This document shows, one piece after another, positions 1 to 8,407 of a DNA stretch of 64,000 nt. The stretch spans positions 682,001 to 746,000 of the forward strand of contig NZ_CAMLHC010000001.1 in the NCBI RefSeq assembly GCF_946479755.1, read 5' to 3'. The notes below the pieces were generated by a model. The model saw only the letters and a list, made by a program, of their open reading frames with translations, made no database searches and was not told the DNA's origin. A program made the position numbers and the translations under genes. The stretch's first letter is position 1. Every line of letters begins with the position of its first letter. Source of the stretch: an uncultured Chitinophaga sp. Lineage in GTDB: Bacteria; Bacteroidota; Bacteroidia; Chitinophagales; Chitinophagaceae.

Positions 1-708
1 GCTATTCTTTCAGGCCTGACCGCTTTTACAGTTGCACTTATACTGGTATTGTTGCTGCGTAAATACATCCTGGTGCCCCGTTCCCACAAGCTGCTGAAAT
101 TCCTGGCGTATGCTTATTTCGTGGCATTGCCGTTGCTGGCAGGCTTCTTCGGGCTGAAGTGGGGATTTTTCCACAGCCTGCGCAAAGATATCCGGGAACA
201 TACCGATGTATATGCTGCGCATGTGCCGCCGCTTTTCAGCGAACAGGCGCTTGGCGCCGTAGACTCCCTGTTTGGCGGTCCTGCGAAGGTATCGTCTCTC
301 AGCACGCACCAGCTCATTGATACCGCAGCGGTAGTAATCTATAACGTTTACGGCAGTACGTTAGAGCAGCAGTTGTCCGCCACGCAGGGCGTTAAAGGGA
401 AGCTGGCTGCTATGTTGCTGCATATCACCAGGAACAAAAGCATCGCCGCCATGATGCATAAGGCGGTCTATAACCTGCTCCATGATAAGTTGGGCTTGTC
501 GGATGGTGCAAGCAACGAGGTGGTGCACACATCGCTGCGTAAATTGCTGAACGGTAATCTTTTCGTCAATATCGCGGTCATACAGGTGGACCAGTTCCTG
601 AAAGGGCTGCAGCGGGGCATTCTTTATACCTTCCTGCTGATATTGGCGGTGCCGCTGATCGAGGTAGGGTACGCCCACTACCGGTACCGCCGGCAGCCTG
701 CAGTCTGA
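1..708 (+). CDS. Membrane protein, 5' end outside window
   Basis: The reading frame is open from the first base of the window, so the true start lies upstream; the TTG at 49 is probably internal. The visible part has a hydrophobic segment at the very start, a second one (AYAYFVALPLLAGFFGL) about 15 residues later, a long soluble middle of roughly 150 residues, and a last transmembrane helix near the C-terminus (GILYTFLLILAVPLIEVGY). I do not recognise a family. It ends 40 bp before yccF on the same strand, so the two could be co-transcribed, although a weak -7-like TACTTTTC lies at 726-733. Function unknown. Confidence 0.7.
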   Translation, partial: AILSGLTAFTVALILVLLLRKYILVPRSHKLLKFLAYAYFVALPLLAGFFGLKWGFFHSLRKDIREHTDVYAAHVPPLFSEQALGAVDSLFGGPAKVSSLSTHQLIDTAAVVIYNVYGSTLEQQLSATQGVKGKLAAMLLHITRNKSIAAMMHKAVYNLLHDKLGLSDGASNEVVHTSLRKLLNGNLFVNIAVIQVDQFLKGLQRGILYTFLLILAVPLIEVGYAHYRYRRQPAV

Positions 709-748
709 TTGCCAGGAAAAGTATTTACTTTTCTGTAATATTACAGCT

Positions 749-1117
749 ATGAACTTAATCGGAAATATTATCTGGCTGATCTTCGGAGGTCTGGCCGCTG
801 CCCTGGGCTATTTTGTGTCGGGGTTTCTCTTTTGCATCACCATCATTGGTATTCCTTTCGGGATACAGTGCATGAAAATAGGGCTGTTCACGCTGATGCC
901 TTTCGGAAGGGAAGTGCGTGACGGCGTAGGATCTACGGGATGCCTGTCCACCTTGTTCAATATTATCTGGGTGTTTACGGGCGGTCTCTGGGTAGCCATC
1001 TGCCATTTCTTTTTTGGCGTATTGCTGACCATCACTGTTATCGGCGCACCCTGGGGCCGGCAGCATTTTAAGCTGATGAGCCTTACGTTTGCCCCGTTTG
1101 GCAAGGAGATCTATTAA
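749..1117 (+). CDS. yccF: YccF domain-containing inner membrane protein
   Basis: The 122-residue protein consists of two similar halves, each with a hydrophobic stretch followed by an IGIPFG or IGAPWG turn and a PFG(R/K)E motif (TLMPFGREV and TFAPFGKEIY). This internal duplication is the hallmark of the YccF (DUF307) family of small inner membrane proteins, whose biochemical role is not established. Length fits the family. The ATG at 749 is the first in frame. The stop codon directly abuts the stop of the convergent VOC gene, leaving no intergenic bases. Confidence 0.88.
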   Translation: MNLIGNIIWLIFGGLAAALGYFVSGFLFCITIIGIPFGIQCMKIGLFTLMPFGREVRDGVGSTGCLSTLFNIIWVFTGGLWVAICHFFFGVLLTITVIGAPWGRQHFKLMSLTFAPFGKEIY

Positions 1118-1480
1118 TCAGGCTGACTCTTCGAAGATAATGGTGTTCTGAAACGGATCTATCACTGTCATCAGTAAGACTTCAGGGTTCCAGTCAGCCC
1201 GCTCCAGTCCCGGGTTCATATACTTATAGTCTTTACCGCCCAACTTCGCATGGAAGGCTTTTAATCCTTTGAACTCCGTAATACTGATCCGTGAGCCGGG
1301 GGTGCCGTCGCCATGATGCTCGGAGAGGTCTATCTGGGTGTCGCCCTTGGCGATACGCATATACACCGGAGCGCCCTCAGGCTTGTGCTCCCAGAGGATT
1401 TCAAATTCCAGCCAATCAATGTAGAACTGTATGGCCCGGGCATAATCAAACATGCGGAAGATGGGAATAATGCGTGACAT
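1118..1480 (-). CDS. VOC / glyoxalase-bleomycin resistance family protein
   Basis: About 120 residues with the beta-alpha-beta-beta-beta arrangement of VOC proteins: an N-terminal IIPIFRMFDYARAIQFYIDWL (a glyoxalase-like opening), then VYMRIAKGDTQIDLSEHHGD and a C-terminal strand ending TIIFEES. This resembles the bleomycin-resistance-like glyoxalase superfamily; substrate unknown. I chose the ATG at 1480 over the upstream non-ATG start at 1510 because family homology begins there. Upstream on the minus strand is a -7-like TATTTTTG (1515-1508). A perfect 8-bp inverted repeat sits between this box and the start codon. Confidence 0.85.
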   Translation of the reverse strand: MSRIIPIFRMFDYARAIQFYIDWLEFEILWEHKPEGAPVYMRIAKGDTQIDLSEHHGDGTPGSRISITEFKGLKAFHAKLGGKDYKYMNPGLERADWNPEVLLMTVIDPFQNTIIFEESA

Positions 1481-1500
1481 AAGTATCTGATTGATACTTA
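1480..1500 (-). promoter_or_regulatory. Perfect inverted repeat in VOC gene leader
   Basis: TAAGTATC and GATACTTA are exact reverse complements separated by TGATT. The element abuts the start codon (its first base is shared with CAT at 1478-1480) and lies just downstream of the -7-like TATTTTTG. It could be a repressor operator at the transcription start or an RNA hairpin covering the ribosome entry site. Confidence 0.5.
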
Positions 1501-1549
1501 AATATAGCAAAAATAATGTGGAGTGTTTTTACTCCTGCATGATAGATCT

Positions 1550-1852
1550 TCAGGTAGTCTGTGCCCGTAGGGTAAAAATCTGCAGATAATGCTGGATCAG
1601 CATGCTGATTTTTTTATTGAGCCAGTCGATCGTGACCGTGGACTTGTTTTGTGAAACGAACGCTGCAGCTGCTTCATCCAGCTTTCGATGAAAGTGGATC
1701 TGGTACTTTTGCTGCCATTGCCGGAAAATATTTTCCTGCTGATGTCTGTCGATATTTTTGGTGCACAGCGAAAATTCTCCGTAGGTGCTTAACAGGATTT
1801 CGTAGGCAATTTCATCAAAGAAGGTAATAAGCCTGTGATCTTCTCTAAGCAT
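1550..1852 (-). CDS. Hypothetical protein, small and alpha-helical
   Basis: A 100-residue soluble protein starting MLREDHRLITFFDEIAYEI. It is rich in Gln, His and charged residues, has no signal peptide and no transmembrane segment, and looks largely helical. I do not recognise the family. It is probably a real gene because nothing better occupies the strand opposite and it begins with ATG. It stands alone, 69 bp from the VOC gene on the same strand. About 220 bp upstream, up to the RRM gene, hold no other gene. Confidence 0.55.
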   Translation of the reverse strand: MLREDHRLITFFDEIAYEILLSTYGEFSLCTKNIDRHQQENIFRQWQQKYQIHFHRKLDEAAAAFVSQNKSTVTIDWLNKKISMLIQHYLQIFTLRAQTT

Positions 1853-2118
1853 AACAGGGTATTAAAAGGGTTATTCAGAATATGGTGTTTACTGTCTGTT
1901 GTGTTACGTGCCGGCTCGAGGTACTCAAAAGTGCGTTTCTAAAGATAAGCAATAAAAAGGGAATAGCGAATTTTTTCCGTGGGAAAAGGAAAATTAACTG
2001 TACCTTGAACGAAATTTGAGGTTTATCGCTTCTGTAAGCTACCATTTCTCTCGCCGGTTATTCTACTTTACACGTGCATTCTTCTCAAACATTTTTCACT
2101 TTTAAACATTTAACTCCA

Positions 2119-2391
2119 ATGAATCTCTATGTATCTAACCTGGGGTTTAATTTCCAGACTGAGGAGCTTGCAACCCTGTTTATGGAATATGGTGCAGTGT
2201 CGTCCGCGAAAGTCATTGTAGACAAATTTACTAACAGAAGCAAAGGGTTTGGTTTTGTAGAAATGCCCAACCAGGAAGAAGCTGAAAAGGCTATTAATGA
2301 GCTGAATGGCCGCGAAATTGAGGGACGGAGCATTAGTGTGTCGGAAGCAAGGCCTCCCCGCGAAAATACAAGGTATTCCAGACGTTATTAA
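2119..2391 (+). CDS. RNA-binding protein with one RRM domain
   Basis: A 90-residue protein made almost entirely of one RNA recognition motif. RNP2 is LYVSNL near the N-terminus and RNP1 is KGFGFVEM around residues 44-51. A short Arg/Pro-rich tail (SEARPPRENTRYSRRY) follows, as in small bacterial RRM proteins that bind single-stranded RNA, some of them cold-inducible. The start at 2119 is preferred to 2074 because the RRM begins at once. The upstream region to about 2000 is U-rich and may be a long 5' leader; a -7-like TACCTTG lies near 2011. A strong terminator follows. Confidence 0.93.
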   Translation: MNLYVSNLGFNFQTEELATLFMEYGAVSSAKVIVDKFTNRSKGFGFVEMPNQEEAEKAINELNGREIEGRSISVSEARPPRENTRYSRRY

Positions 2392-2410
2392 TAACCGGAC
2401 AGATATCCGT

Positions 2411-2455
2411 AGCGTGGCAGTTGTAGCTTTTGGCGACAGCTGCCACGCTTTTTTA
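2411..2455 (+). terminator. Rho-independent terminator after RRM gene
   Basis: AGCGTGGCAG (2411-2420) pairs exactly with CTGCCACGCT (2440-2449). The helix extends inward by four more pairs including one G-U, and is followed by a run of T. It ends the RRM transcript and also separates it from the convergent MocR gene. Confidence 0.9.
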
Positions 2456-2477
2456 TGAAGAGACTTGTTTTTTTGAT

Positions 2478-3962
2478 TTATTTTATCACCTCCAGCACTC
2501 CCTTCTTCAATATCCTCACACTCTCCGCTGCTTCCTCCTGCGTAAAATGTCCAAACCCTAACCGTAGGGCGGTAAGGTCTCTATGCTGGTACAGCAGCGT
2601 TTTAGGGATAAAGAGATTATTCCGGGAGCAGGCTTTTCCCAACTGCATCAGGTTGATCGGCCGCTTCCAGCGTGTCCATACGGCCAGGCCGCCGGCGGGC
2701 TTTCGCAGCTCAATAAAATCCTGCAGTTCCTCTTGCAGCACATCTACGATATGGTCCCGCCGTTCGCGGTATACTTTAAGTGATTTTTTGAGGTAACGAT
2801 GGATCTCTCCGGATTCGATCATTTCGCCCAATACCTGTTCCATGAGCACATCGCCCTGGCGGTCGATGATGCCGAGATGTTTGCGCATTTCTGTCATCAG
2901 GTTTTCCGGGGCAATGATAAAACCGGTACGGAAGCCGGGCGCAAGGGATTTGCCGAATGCGCCGGTATACACGACCATGCCGTTGGTGTCGGCGCTGGCC
3001 AGGGGTAGCACGGGGCTGTTGTCGTAATGGAAGTCGTAATCGTAGTCATCTTCAAGGATGACGAAGCCGAATTCCGAGGCCAGGTGCAGCAGCGCGATAC
3101 GGCGTTCTGCGCTGAGGGTAACGGTGGTAGGGTAGTGGTGGTGTGGGGTAATGTACAACATGCGGATGCGCTGCCGCTCGCAGATACGGCGTACGGCATC
3201 TACGTCGATGCCGTCTTCGTCGATGGGAACGGAGAGTATCCGGGCGCCCGATTTCTGAAAAATCATGTTGACCGAAAAATAGCTCAACGATCCTACCAGT
3301 ACGGTGTCTCCGGGCGATAGCAGTATCTCGGAGGTGATATAAACGCTCATCTCCGTGCTGCGGGTGATGAGGATATTGTCTTTCGAGATATGCAGGCCAC
3401 GGGACTGGTTCAGGTAATTGGACAGGTGTTTTTTGAAGAACTCGCTGCCGTCCTGGTTGTAATACCCCAGTTTGCGATGATTGCTTTTGCGCTTAAGGTG
3501 GCCGCTGTAGAGGCTGGACAGATGACTGACCTGTGTCAGGCGGATGTCCGGCGTTCCATCGTTGAACACATATTCGCAGGAGGAGTGTTCAAAAGGGTTA
3601 TCGAGCAGGCTGGATTTCCGGAAGTCGAAGCCGGTCTCTTTCGGGTACCGGGCCAACGGCGTGTCCGGGGTGGCCCGTATTTTCTGTGGCCGGCTTTTCG
3701 TTTGCCCGATGATAAACGTGCCTTTATTGGGCCGCGTTTCTATCCAGCCCTGGGTATCCAGTTCTTCATACACCGCTACGATGGTATTGCGGTTCACCTC
3801 CAGCAGTTCGCTGAATTGACGGGTGCCGGGCAGTTTGGTGCCTGTCACCAGGTAACCCCGCTGAATGGCGTTGATCAGCTGGTGAGCGATCTGCAGATAG
3901 ATGGCGGTGGCGGACTGCCGGTCTATCTGTACAAAACTCTTATAAGGAACCGGACTGCTCAT
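2478..3962 (-). CDS. MocR/PdxR-type GntR regulator with aminotransferase domain
   Basis: At 494 residues this has the standard MocR layout: an N-terminal winged-helix GntR domain (about 15-85, with LPGTRQFSELLEVNRNTIVAVYEEL), a linker, then a fold-type I aminotransferase domain. The PLP lysine is K338 in GAFGKSLAPGFRTG, preceded by the EDDYDYDFHYD segment. Such regulators sense PLP or an amino compound and bind repeated DNA sites. The gene is divergent from a ferritin-like/bioB operon, and the space between holds three TAGTCCGG-type repeats, so it probably controls that operon. Its effector is unknown; with bioB next door, PLP or a biotin-pathway amine is a reasonable guess only. Confidence 0.93.
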   Translation of the reverse strand: MSSPVPYKSFVQIDRQSATAIYLQIAHQLINAIQRGYLVTGTKLPGTRQFSELLEVNRNTIVAVYEELDTQGWIETRPNKGTFIIGQTKSRPQKIRATPDTPLARYPKETGFDFRKSSLLDNPFEHSSCEYVFNDGTPDIRLTQVSHLSSLYSGHLKRKSNHRKLGYYNQDGSEFFKKHLSNYLNQSRGLHISKDNILITRSTEMSVYITSEILLSPGDTVLVGSLSYFSVNMIFQKSGARILSVPIDEDGIDVDAVRRICERQRIRMLYITPHHHYPTTVTLSAERRIALLHLASEFGFVILEDDYDYDFHYDNSPVLPLASADTNGMVVYTGAFGKSLAPGFRTGFIIAPENLMTEMRKHLGIIDRQGDVLMEQVLGEMIESGEIHRYLKKSLKVYRERRDHIVDVLQEELQDFIELRKPAGGLAVWTRWKRPINLMQLGKACSRNNLFIPKTLLYQHRDLTALRLGFGHFTQEEAAESVRILKKGVLEVIK

Positions 3963-3978
3963 ATCGGGTAGAATATTT

Positions 3979-4171
3979 TAGTTAAATAGTCCGGCAAGTT
4001 ATCTTATTTCCCCCTGGATTTATATTTATATTATTTTGTTTGATATTTATATAATTGATTTTGAATATTTAGAGTGATAAAAATGACTGCGTATACGCTC
4101 TGGTAATCCCTATGTTAACCAACCGGACTAGCTATCATGTCAAAACTGGCCTAGTTGAATCGTCCGGTAAG
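3979..4171. promoter_or_regulatory. Candidate MocR operator repeats
   Basis: Two direct copies of a 20-bp sequence occur at 3979-3998 (TAGTTAAATAGTCCGGCAAG) and 4152-4171 (TAGTTGAATCGTCCGGTAAG), identical at 17 of 20 positions. An inverted copy of the core, CCGGACTA, lies at 4123-4130. MocR regulators commonly bind direct repeats in divergent intergenic regions. The distal copy sits just upstream of the MocR start; the proximal copy overlaps the -33 box of the ferritin-like gene. Confidence 0.7.
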
Positions 4172-4183
4172 CGGTTACTTTTG
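4155..4183 (+). promoter_or_regulatory. Promoter of ferritin-like/bioB operon
   Basis: TTG (4155-4157), an 18-bp spacer and TACTTTTG (4176-4183) match the Bacteroidota housekeeping consensus TTG/TTTG, N17-20, TAnnTTTG. The predicted leader is only about 12 nt before the ATG at 4202. The -33 box and most of the spacer lie within the proximal 20-bp repeat, so binding there would be expected to affect transcription directly. Confidence 0.65.
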
Positions 4184-4201
4184 ACCGGAAACGTATGATA
4201 T

Positions 4202-4813
4202 ATGCAAGATCTACTGCAACATATCGTTGGACACAACGACCTGCACGCCAGATGGCTGAACACCCTCTCTTTTATGGAGAACGCCGGCGCCCGTAAAATT
4301 TCGGCCTGTGAGCATCCCTCGCTGGTAGACTTTATACAGCTGAAACATGCGGCGGAAGAACACCGCCATGCATATTACCTGAAAAAACAGATTGCCAAGG
4401 TTAGCCCGGATACCTGTAAGACGTACCAGTTGCACGAGCTGCTGGCACCGCATCAGACCCGGCATTACCTGCACCAGCTGGACATGCAGACCTGCCGCTA
4501 CATCAAAAACACTTTCGGCCTGCAGGGCAGCCAGCTTAAATATGCAGCTTATCTCTTCGTGACCTATGCCATAGAAGTACGTGCAGACGCGCTGTACCCG
4601 GTATATCAGGCGGAACTGGACAAAGCTGCCAGCAAAGTGATGGTACGCTCCATCATCGTGGAAGAGGAAGGACACCTGGAAGAGATGATAAAACAGCTGC
4701 AGGACTTTGCACCTGATTGGGAAACACATGCCCTGCATGTGCAGGGGCTGGAGCAGCAACTGTTCGATAACTGGCTGGCAGCTATCGGGCAGGAACTCGC
4801 ACAATACGCATAA
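4202..4813 (+). CDS. Ferritin-like four-helix protein upstream of bioB
   Basis: A 203-residue, mostly helical protein without signal peptide. Acidic and histidine residues are spaced as in a ferritin-like di-iron bundle: E26, E53-x-x-H56 (EEHRH), E125 (AIEVRAD) and E155-x-x-H158 (VEEEGHLEEM). This fits the E, ExxH, E, ExxH ligand pattern of rubrerythrin and related oxidases. It is separated from bioB by 39 bp, shares its promoter and lies opposite a MocR regulator. Possible roles are a di-iron oxygenase in precursor supply, or iron supply and protection for the Fe-S clusters of BioB; neither is shown by the sequence. I know no named family. Confidence 0.8.
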   Translation: MQDLLQHIVGHNDLHARWLNTLSFMENAGARKISACEHPSLVDFIQLKHAAEEHRHAYYLKKQIAKVSPDTCKTYQLHELLAPHQTRHYLHQLDMQTCRYIKNTFGLQGSQLKYAAYLFVTYAIEVRADALYPVYQAELDKAASKVMVRSIIVEEEGHLEEMIKQLQDFAPDWETHALHVQGLEQQLFDNWLAAIGQELAQYA

Positions 4814-4852
4814 AGACACTCACTATAACACCATTAAATTTAATCAGGAAGC

Positions 4853-5839
4853 ATGACATCAACAGCTATCAGAAACGACTGGACGCTGGAGGAAATCCAG
4901 GCCATTTACGACCAGCCCCTGCTGGATCTGGTTTATCAGGCAGCTACCATTCACCGCGAGTATCATTCCGCCAGGGAAATACAGGTGTGCACCCTCTTGT
5001 CCATCAAAACGGGCGGATGCCCGGAAGACTGTTCCTATTGCGGACAGGCGGCCCGGTATCATACAGACATCAAAGTACAGGCCCTGTTGCCCACCGAAAC
5101 CGTGATTGCCCACGCGCAGAAAGCCAAAGACAACGGGTCTACCCGTTTCTGTATGGCCGCCGCCTGGCGCGAGGTAAGGGATAACCGCGACTTCGACCGG
5201 GTAATTGACATGGTGAAAGGCGTCAATGAACTGGGCATGGAAGTATGCTGCACGCTTGGCATGCTCACCGAGGAGCAGGCAATTCGCCTGCAGGAAGCCG
5301 GTCTGCATGCTTACAACCACAACCTGGACACTTCCGAACAATACTATAAAGAAATCATCTCCACCCGCAATTTTGATAACCGCATCAATACGATCAACAA
5401 TGTCCGCAAAGCCGGTATCACCGTATGCTCCGGCGGCATTATCGGTTTAGGGGAAACACACCGCGACCGTATCTCCATGCTGCTCACGCTGGCCACCATG
5501 CCCAAACATCCGGAGTCTGTGCCCATCAATGCACTGGCCCGCGTAAAAGGCACGCCGCTGGAAGATAATCCCAAAGTGGATGCGTGGGACATGGTACGCA
5601 TGATCGCTACCGCGCGCATCGTGATGCCTGCGTCTACTGTACGTCTTACCGCCGGCCGCATCGAGATGACAGAATCCGAACAGGCCTGGTGCTTCATGGC
5701 CGGCGCTAATTCCATCTTCACCGGTGAACGGCAAACATTGCTGGTAACACCTAATCCCGGCGTGACGGAAGACATGCAGATGCTGCAGAACCTCGGACTG
5801 CAGCCAATGCCCAACAAAAAAGAAATGACTGCCTGCTAA
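4853..5839 (+). CDS. bioB: Biotin synthase
   Basis: Radical SAM enzyme that inserts sulfur into dethiobiotin, the last step of biotin synthesis. The 328 residues match BioB length. The SAM cluster ligands are C56, C60 and C63 in [17 protein letters not shown]; later motifs [20 protein letters not shown] and GGIIGLGE are typical of the family, and the Arg that bridges the auxiliary 2Fe-2S cluster is expected in TVRLTAGR. It is the second gene of the ferritin-like operon and is followed by a hairpin terminator. No other bio genes are in the window, so the rest of the pathway, if present, is elsewhere. Confidence 0.97.
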   Translation: MTSTAIRNDWTLEEIQAIYDQPLLDLVYQAATIHREYHSAREIQVCTLLSIKTGGCPEDCSYCGQAARYHTDIKVQALLPTETVIAHAQKAKDNGSTRFCMAAAWREVRDNRDFDRVIDMVKGVNELGMEVCCTLGMLTEEQAIRLQEAGLHAYNHNLDTSEQYYKEIISTRNFDNRINTINNVRKAGITVCSGGIIGLGETHRDRISMLLTLATMPKHPESVPINALARVKGTPLEDNPKVDAWDMVRMIATARIVMPASTVRLTAGRIEMTESEQAWCFMAGANSIFTGERQTLLVTPNPGVTEDMQMLQNLGLQPMPNKKEMTAC

Positions 5840-5863
5840 ACATACAGCTGATAACAATAGAAT

Positions 5864-5893
5864 AGGAGGCCTGCGCTCATGCGCAGGCTTCCT
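5864..5893 (+). terminator. Terminator hairpin after bioB
   Basis: AGGAGGCCTGCGC (5864-5876), loop TCAT, then GCGCAGGCTTCCT (5881-5893) form a 13-bp stem with one G-U pair. The T-run after it is weak (GGTTTAT). Confidence 0.7.
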
Positions 5894-6305
5894 GGTTTAT
5901 ACCCCCTCATGATCCTTTCGTATAATCGTTTGCATTACCCATATGCGTTAACGATGTTCCAAAAAATCCGTTTACATTTTTTATTGCAAAAGAGAATTTT
6001 CAGGTAGTCAAATATTAAAAAAGTAAGGACATATAACTAAGACGTATAAACGTTATTTATTTAGTTTAAAAAAATATTATGTGATAGGGCAGTAGATAAG
6101 GTGGGAAGGTGTAGTGTATTTTTTTATATCCGTTGAAACCCTCTGTGGTAAAGGGTGTTATTAGGTCTTTCTAAAGGTTGGTTCCGGTTTTGGCACAGGC
6201 TTTGTAAATAGCCTGCCTGTTCTAACAAAGGTACCTTGGTTGTTAACGACTTTATGTTTGTTATACATAGAACAGATTATATAATTTAACCCAATTCTAA
6301 ATTTT
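5894..6305 (+). promoter_or_regulatory. AT-rich upstream region of the OmpA-family gene
   Basis: About 410 bp without a convincing gene. The stretch from 5980 to 6130 is very AT-rich. A CAGGCT/AGCCTG inverted repeat lies at 6196-6215. TATGTTTG at 6253-6260 matches the -7 consensus TAnnTTTG and would give a leader near 40 nt. I could not find a well-spaced TTTG -33 box; the best is TTG at 6236. This is a long control region, as expected for an abundant outer membrane protein. Confidence 0.45.
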
Positions 6306-7712
6306 ATGAGGATGTTTACGAAATTTGGGAAGTCTCTCATGATGACTTCATCTGTACTTGCATTAACTGGAGCTGCTGCGATGGCACAGGACCAGGACAG
6401 TACCCTGAAAACAAATCGTGTAGTTCCCTTCAATGGCGTAAAAGATTATCGTACCTGGTCAGTTGGTGCATGGGGTGGCGGTTCCGCTGCGTTTGGCCCA
6501 TTTGGCGGTCCCTACTACTTTAATAACTTCGACTTTAAGAATGTTGGCATTGTATACGGTGCGTACGTGAAAAAACAGATTTTTCACAACTTTGGCCTGC
6601 AGGCGGACTTCATGCGCGGACAGGTAAAAGGCGCCACCAAAGCATCGCAGACACTGACTGATATTAATGGTGCGCCGTTAGCAGGTGGTATCAAATCTTT
6701 CCAGACTGATATTGACTGGTCTGCCTCACTGAGTGGTGTGTTCAGCCTTGGTTCTATCAACTGGATCAACAAACAGAGCTTTGTTATTCCTTACGTATCT
6801 GTAGGTGCGGGTGCGATCGGTTTTAAACCTACCGTTACCGCTGCAGACGGAACTGAGAAGGAAGTGCTGACTACCAGCGGTAAATCCAGCCACCGCGAAA
6901 TGTTCATCCCTGTTGGCGTGGGTGCCAAGTTTGTTGTAGCTCCCGGCGTGAACATCGACCTGGCTTACACGGCTAACTTCGTGAACAGCAAAGTGTTCGA
7001 CGGTGTGAACAGCGGCAACAAAGACAAGTTCTCCACTGCTAAACTGGGTCTCGAATTTGCCATCGGCAAGAAAAGAAAACCACAGCTGGCGGTTGTAAAT
7101 CCTGCCGCTCAACTGGCAGAGGATCTGTGGAGCAAAAATGCTGCACTGAAAACTTCTCTCGCTGAAAGCGATGCCCGCAATGAAGCCGCTATCGGTCAGC
7201 TGAAAGAAGAAATAGCCGGTATGAAAACCGATACTGACGGTGATGGCGTTCCTGATTACCTGGATAAATGCCCGAATACGCCTGCCGGTACTAAGGTAGA
7301 CGGTGCTGGTTGCCCGCTGCCGGCTCCTGTACAGGTGATAAAAGAAAAAGTGATAGTAACAGAAGCAGACAGGAAAGTGGTAAAAGACGCGATCGACAAC
7401 CTGGAATTTGATCTGGGTAAAGCGACCATCCGTCCTAACTCTTTTGCCAGCCTCGATAAAGTGGCCAGCCTGCTGGTAGAGAAAAATTTCAGCCTGAAAT
7501 TGGCCGGTCATACTGACAACACCGGTTCTGCCACCACCAACATGCGTCTTTCCAAAGAACGTGCGGAAGCGATCAAAGCTTACCTGGTGTCCAAAGGCGC
7601 TAATCCTTCCAGGATTGAAGCTACCGGTTACGGTTCTACGCAGCCTATCGCGTCTAACAAGACCGCTGCCGGCCGTCAACAGAACAGAAGGGTAGAATTC
7701 ACTTTATACTAA
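6306..7712 (+). CDS. OmpA-family outer membrane protein with TSP3 repeat
   Basis: At 468 residues the layout is: signal peptide ending near AMAQDQ, a beta-barrel-like N-terminal half rich in Gly and aromatics (about 30-255), a short coiled helix, a calcium-binding thrombospondin type 3 repeat (TDTDGDGVPDYLDKCPNTPAGTKVDGAGC, in parts), and a C-terminal OmpA peptidoglycan-binding domain with LAGHTDNTGS and LSKERAEAIKAYL. Such proteins anchor the outer membrane to the wall. ATG at 6306 or 6312 are both possible. The gene is monocistronic with a strong terminator. Confidence 0.95.
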   Translation: MRMFTKFGKSLMMTSSVLALTGAAAMAQDQDSTLKTNRVVPFNGVKDYRTWSVGAWGGGSAAFGPFGGPYYFNNFDFKNVGIVYGAYVKKQIFHNFGLQADFMRGQVKGATKASQTLTDINGAPLAGGIKSFQTDIDWSASLSGVFSLGSINWINKQSFVIPYVSVGAGAIGFKPTVTAADGTEKEVLTTSGKSSHREMFIPVGVGAKFVVAPGVNIDLAYTANFVNSKVFDGVNSGNKDKFSTAKLGLEFAIGKKRKPQLAVVNPAAQLAEDLWSKNAALKTSLAESDARNEAAIGQLKEEIAGMKTDTDGDGVPDYLDKCPNTPAGTKVDGAGCPLPAPVQVIKEKVIVTEADRKVVKDAIDNLEFDLGKATIRPNSFASLDKVASLLVEKNFSLKLAGHTDNTGSATTNMRLSKERAEAIKAYLVSKGANPSRIEATGYGSTQPIASNKTAAGRQQNRRVEFTLY

Positions 7713-7750
7713 TCTTCTTTAACATCCATTTTTAACTTGCCTTCAAGTAA

Positions 7751-7784
7751 AAAAAGCTGTTCCTTTCCCGGAACAGCTTTTTTT
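7751..7784 (+). terminator. Terminator after OmpA-family gene
   Basis: AAAAAGCTGTTCC and GGAACAGCTTTTT form a perfect 13-bp stem around a six-base loop, ending in a T-run. It is close to the next gene, which must therefore have its own promoter or depend on read-through. Confidence 0.92.
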
Positions 7785-7812
7785 GTACCTTGGCCGAAAT
7801 GAGATTCCCTCT

Positions 7813-8367
7813 ATGAGTATTGCACGAGATAAACAGGCTTATGCGGTGTTAACCTGTCTGCTGTTCCTGAATGTGGCACTTGATCTGGGTGCGGGCTTCA
7901 GTATCCGGGGGTATTGGCCCGACCGGATATTGTTTTACCTCTGGATCATCGGAACAGTGTATATTATTGTCTGTTACTACAAAGAAAAGTTTGTAAAAAT
8001 ATATACGTGGGTGTTAGTCGCGTTAATCTTCCTGTCTACCATTCCGATGATGATTCCTTTTCTGACCATTGTGAGTATGGGTTTTGCAAAGGATACCCAA
8101 TTCCGTAAAGTACTGCCTGATAATTACCGTGTTCAGATGGGAGGTAAGAGCCCGATCGGTAACCGTATTTTTGAGGTGATCAAGGGCTTCGGCCCGGTGG
8201 AAAGACTGGAAGGGACGGCGAACATGAATGTGCTGGAAAGAGAGCTTGGAACAGCCAGGCTGGAAGATATTCAATCGGTGAAAGTGCTGCAAATGTGGCG
8301 GGACAGCAGCCGGATCGAGTTGCAGTTCCCCGATACCACGGTACAATTCCTGTTTGACAAAAAATAA
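7813..8367 (+). CDS. Hypothetical protein with three membrane segments
   Basis: A 184-residue protein: three hydrophobic helices in the first 95 residues (AYAVLTCLLFLNVALDL, ILFYLWIIGTVYIIVCYY, WVLVALIFLSTIPMMIPFL), then a soluble C-terminal part of about 90 residues ending in alternating beta-like segments. I do not recognise the family. ATG at 7813 is preferred because the longer frame would start inside the terminator stem. It is followed by a hairpin shared with the convergent membrane-protein pair. Confidence 0.65.
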   Translation: MSIARDKQAYAVLTCLLFLNVALDLGAGFSIRGYWPDRILFYLWIIGTVYIIVCYYKEKFVKIYTWVLVALIFLSTIPMMIPFLTIVSMGFAKDTQFRKVLPDNYRVQMGGKSPIGNRIFEVIKGFGPVERLEGTANMNVLERELGTARLEDIQSVKVLQMWRDSSRIELQFPDTTVQFLFDKK

Positions 8368-8370
8368 AAA

Positions 8371-8401
8371 AAGGACAGGTGTTAAGGTAACACCTGCCTT
8401 T
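8371..8401. terminator. Bidirectional terminator hairpin
   Basis: AAGGACAGGTGTT and AACACCTGCCTT pair with one bulged A. It is flanked by A-runs on the left and T on the right, and lies between convergent genes ending at 8367 and 8408, so it can serve both strands. Confidence 0.75.
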
Positions 8402-8407
8402 AAGGTA

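Noticed and set aside
6726..7679. 317-residue open frame opposite the OmpA-family gene
   Set aside because: It is an antisense shadow with biased composition and no recognisable motifs.
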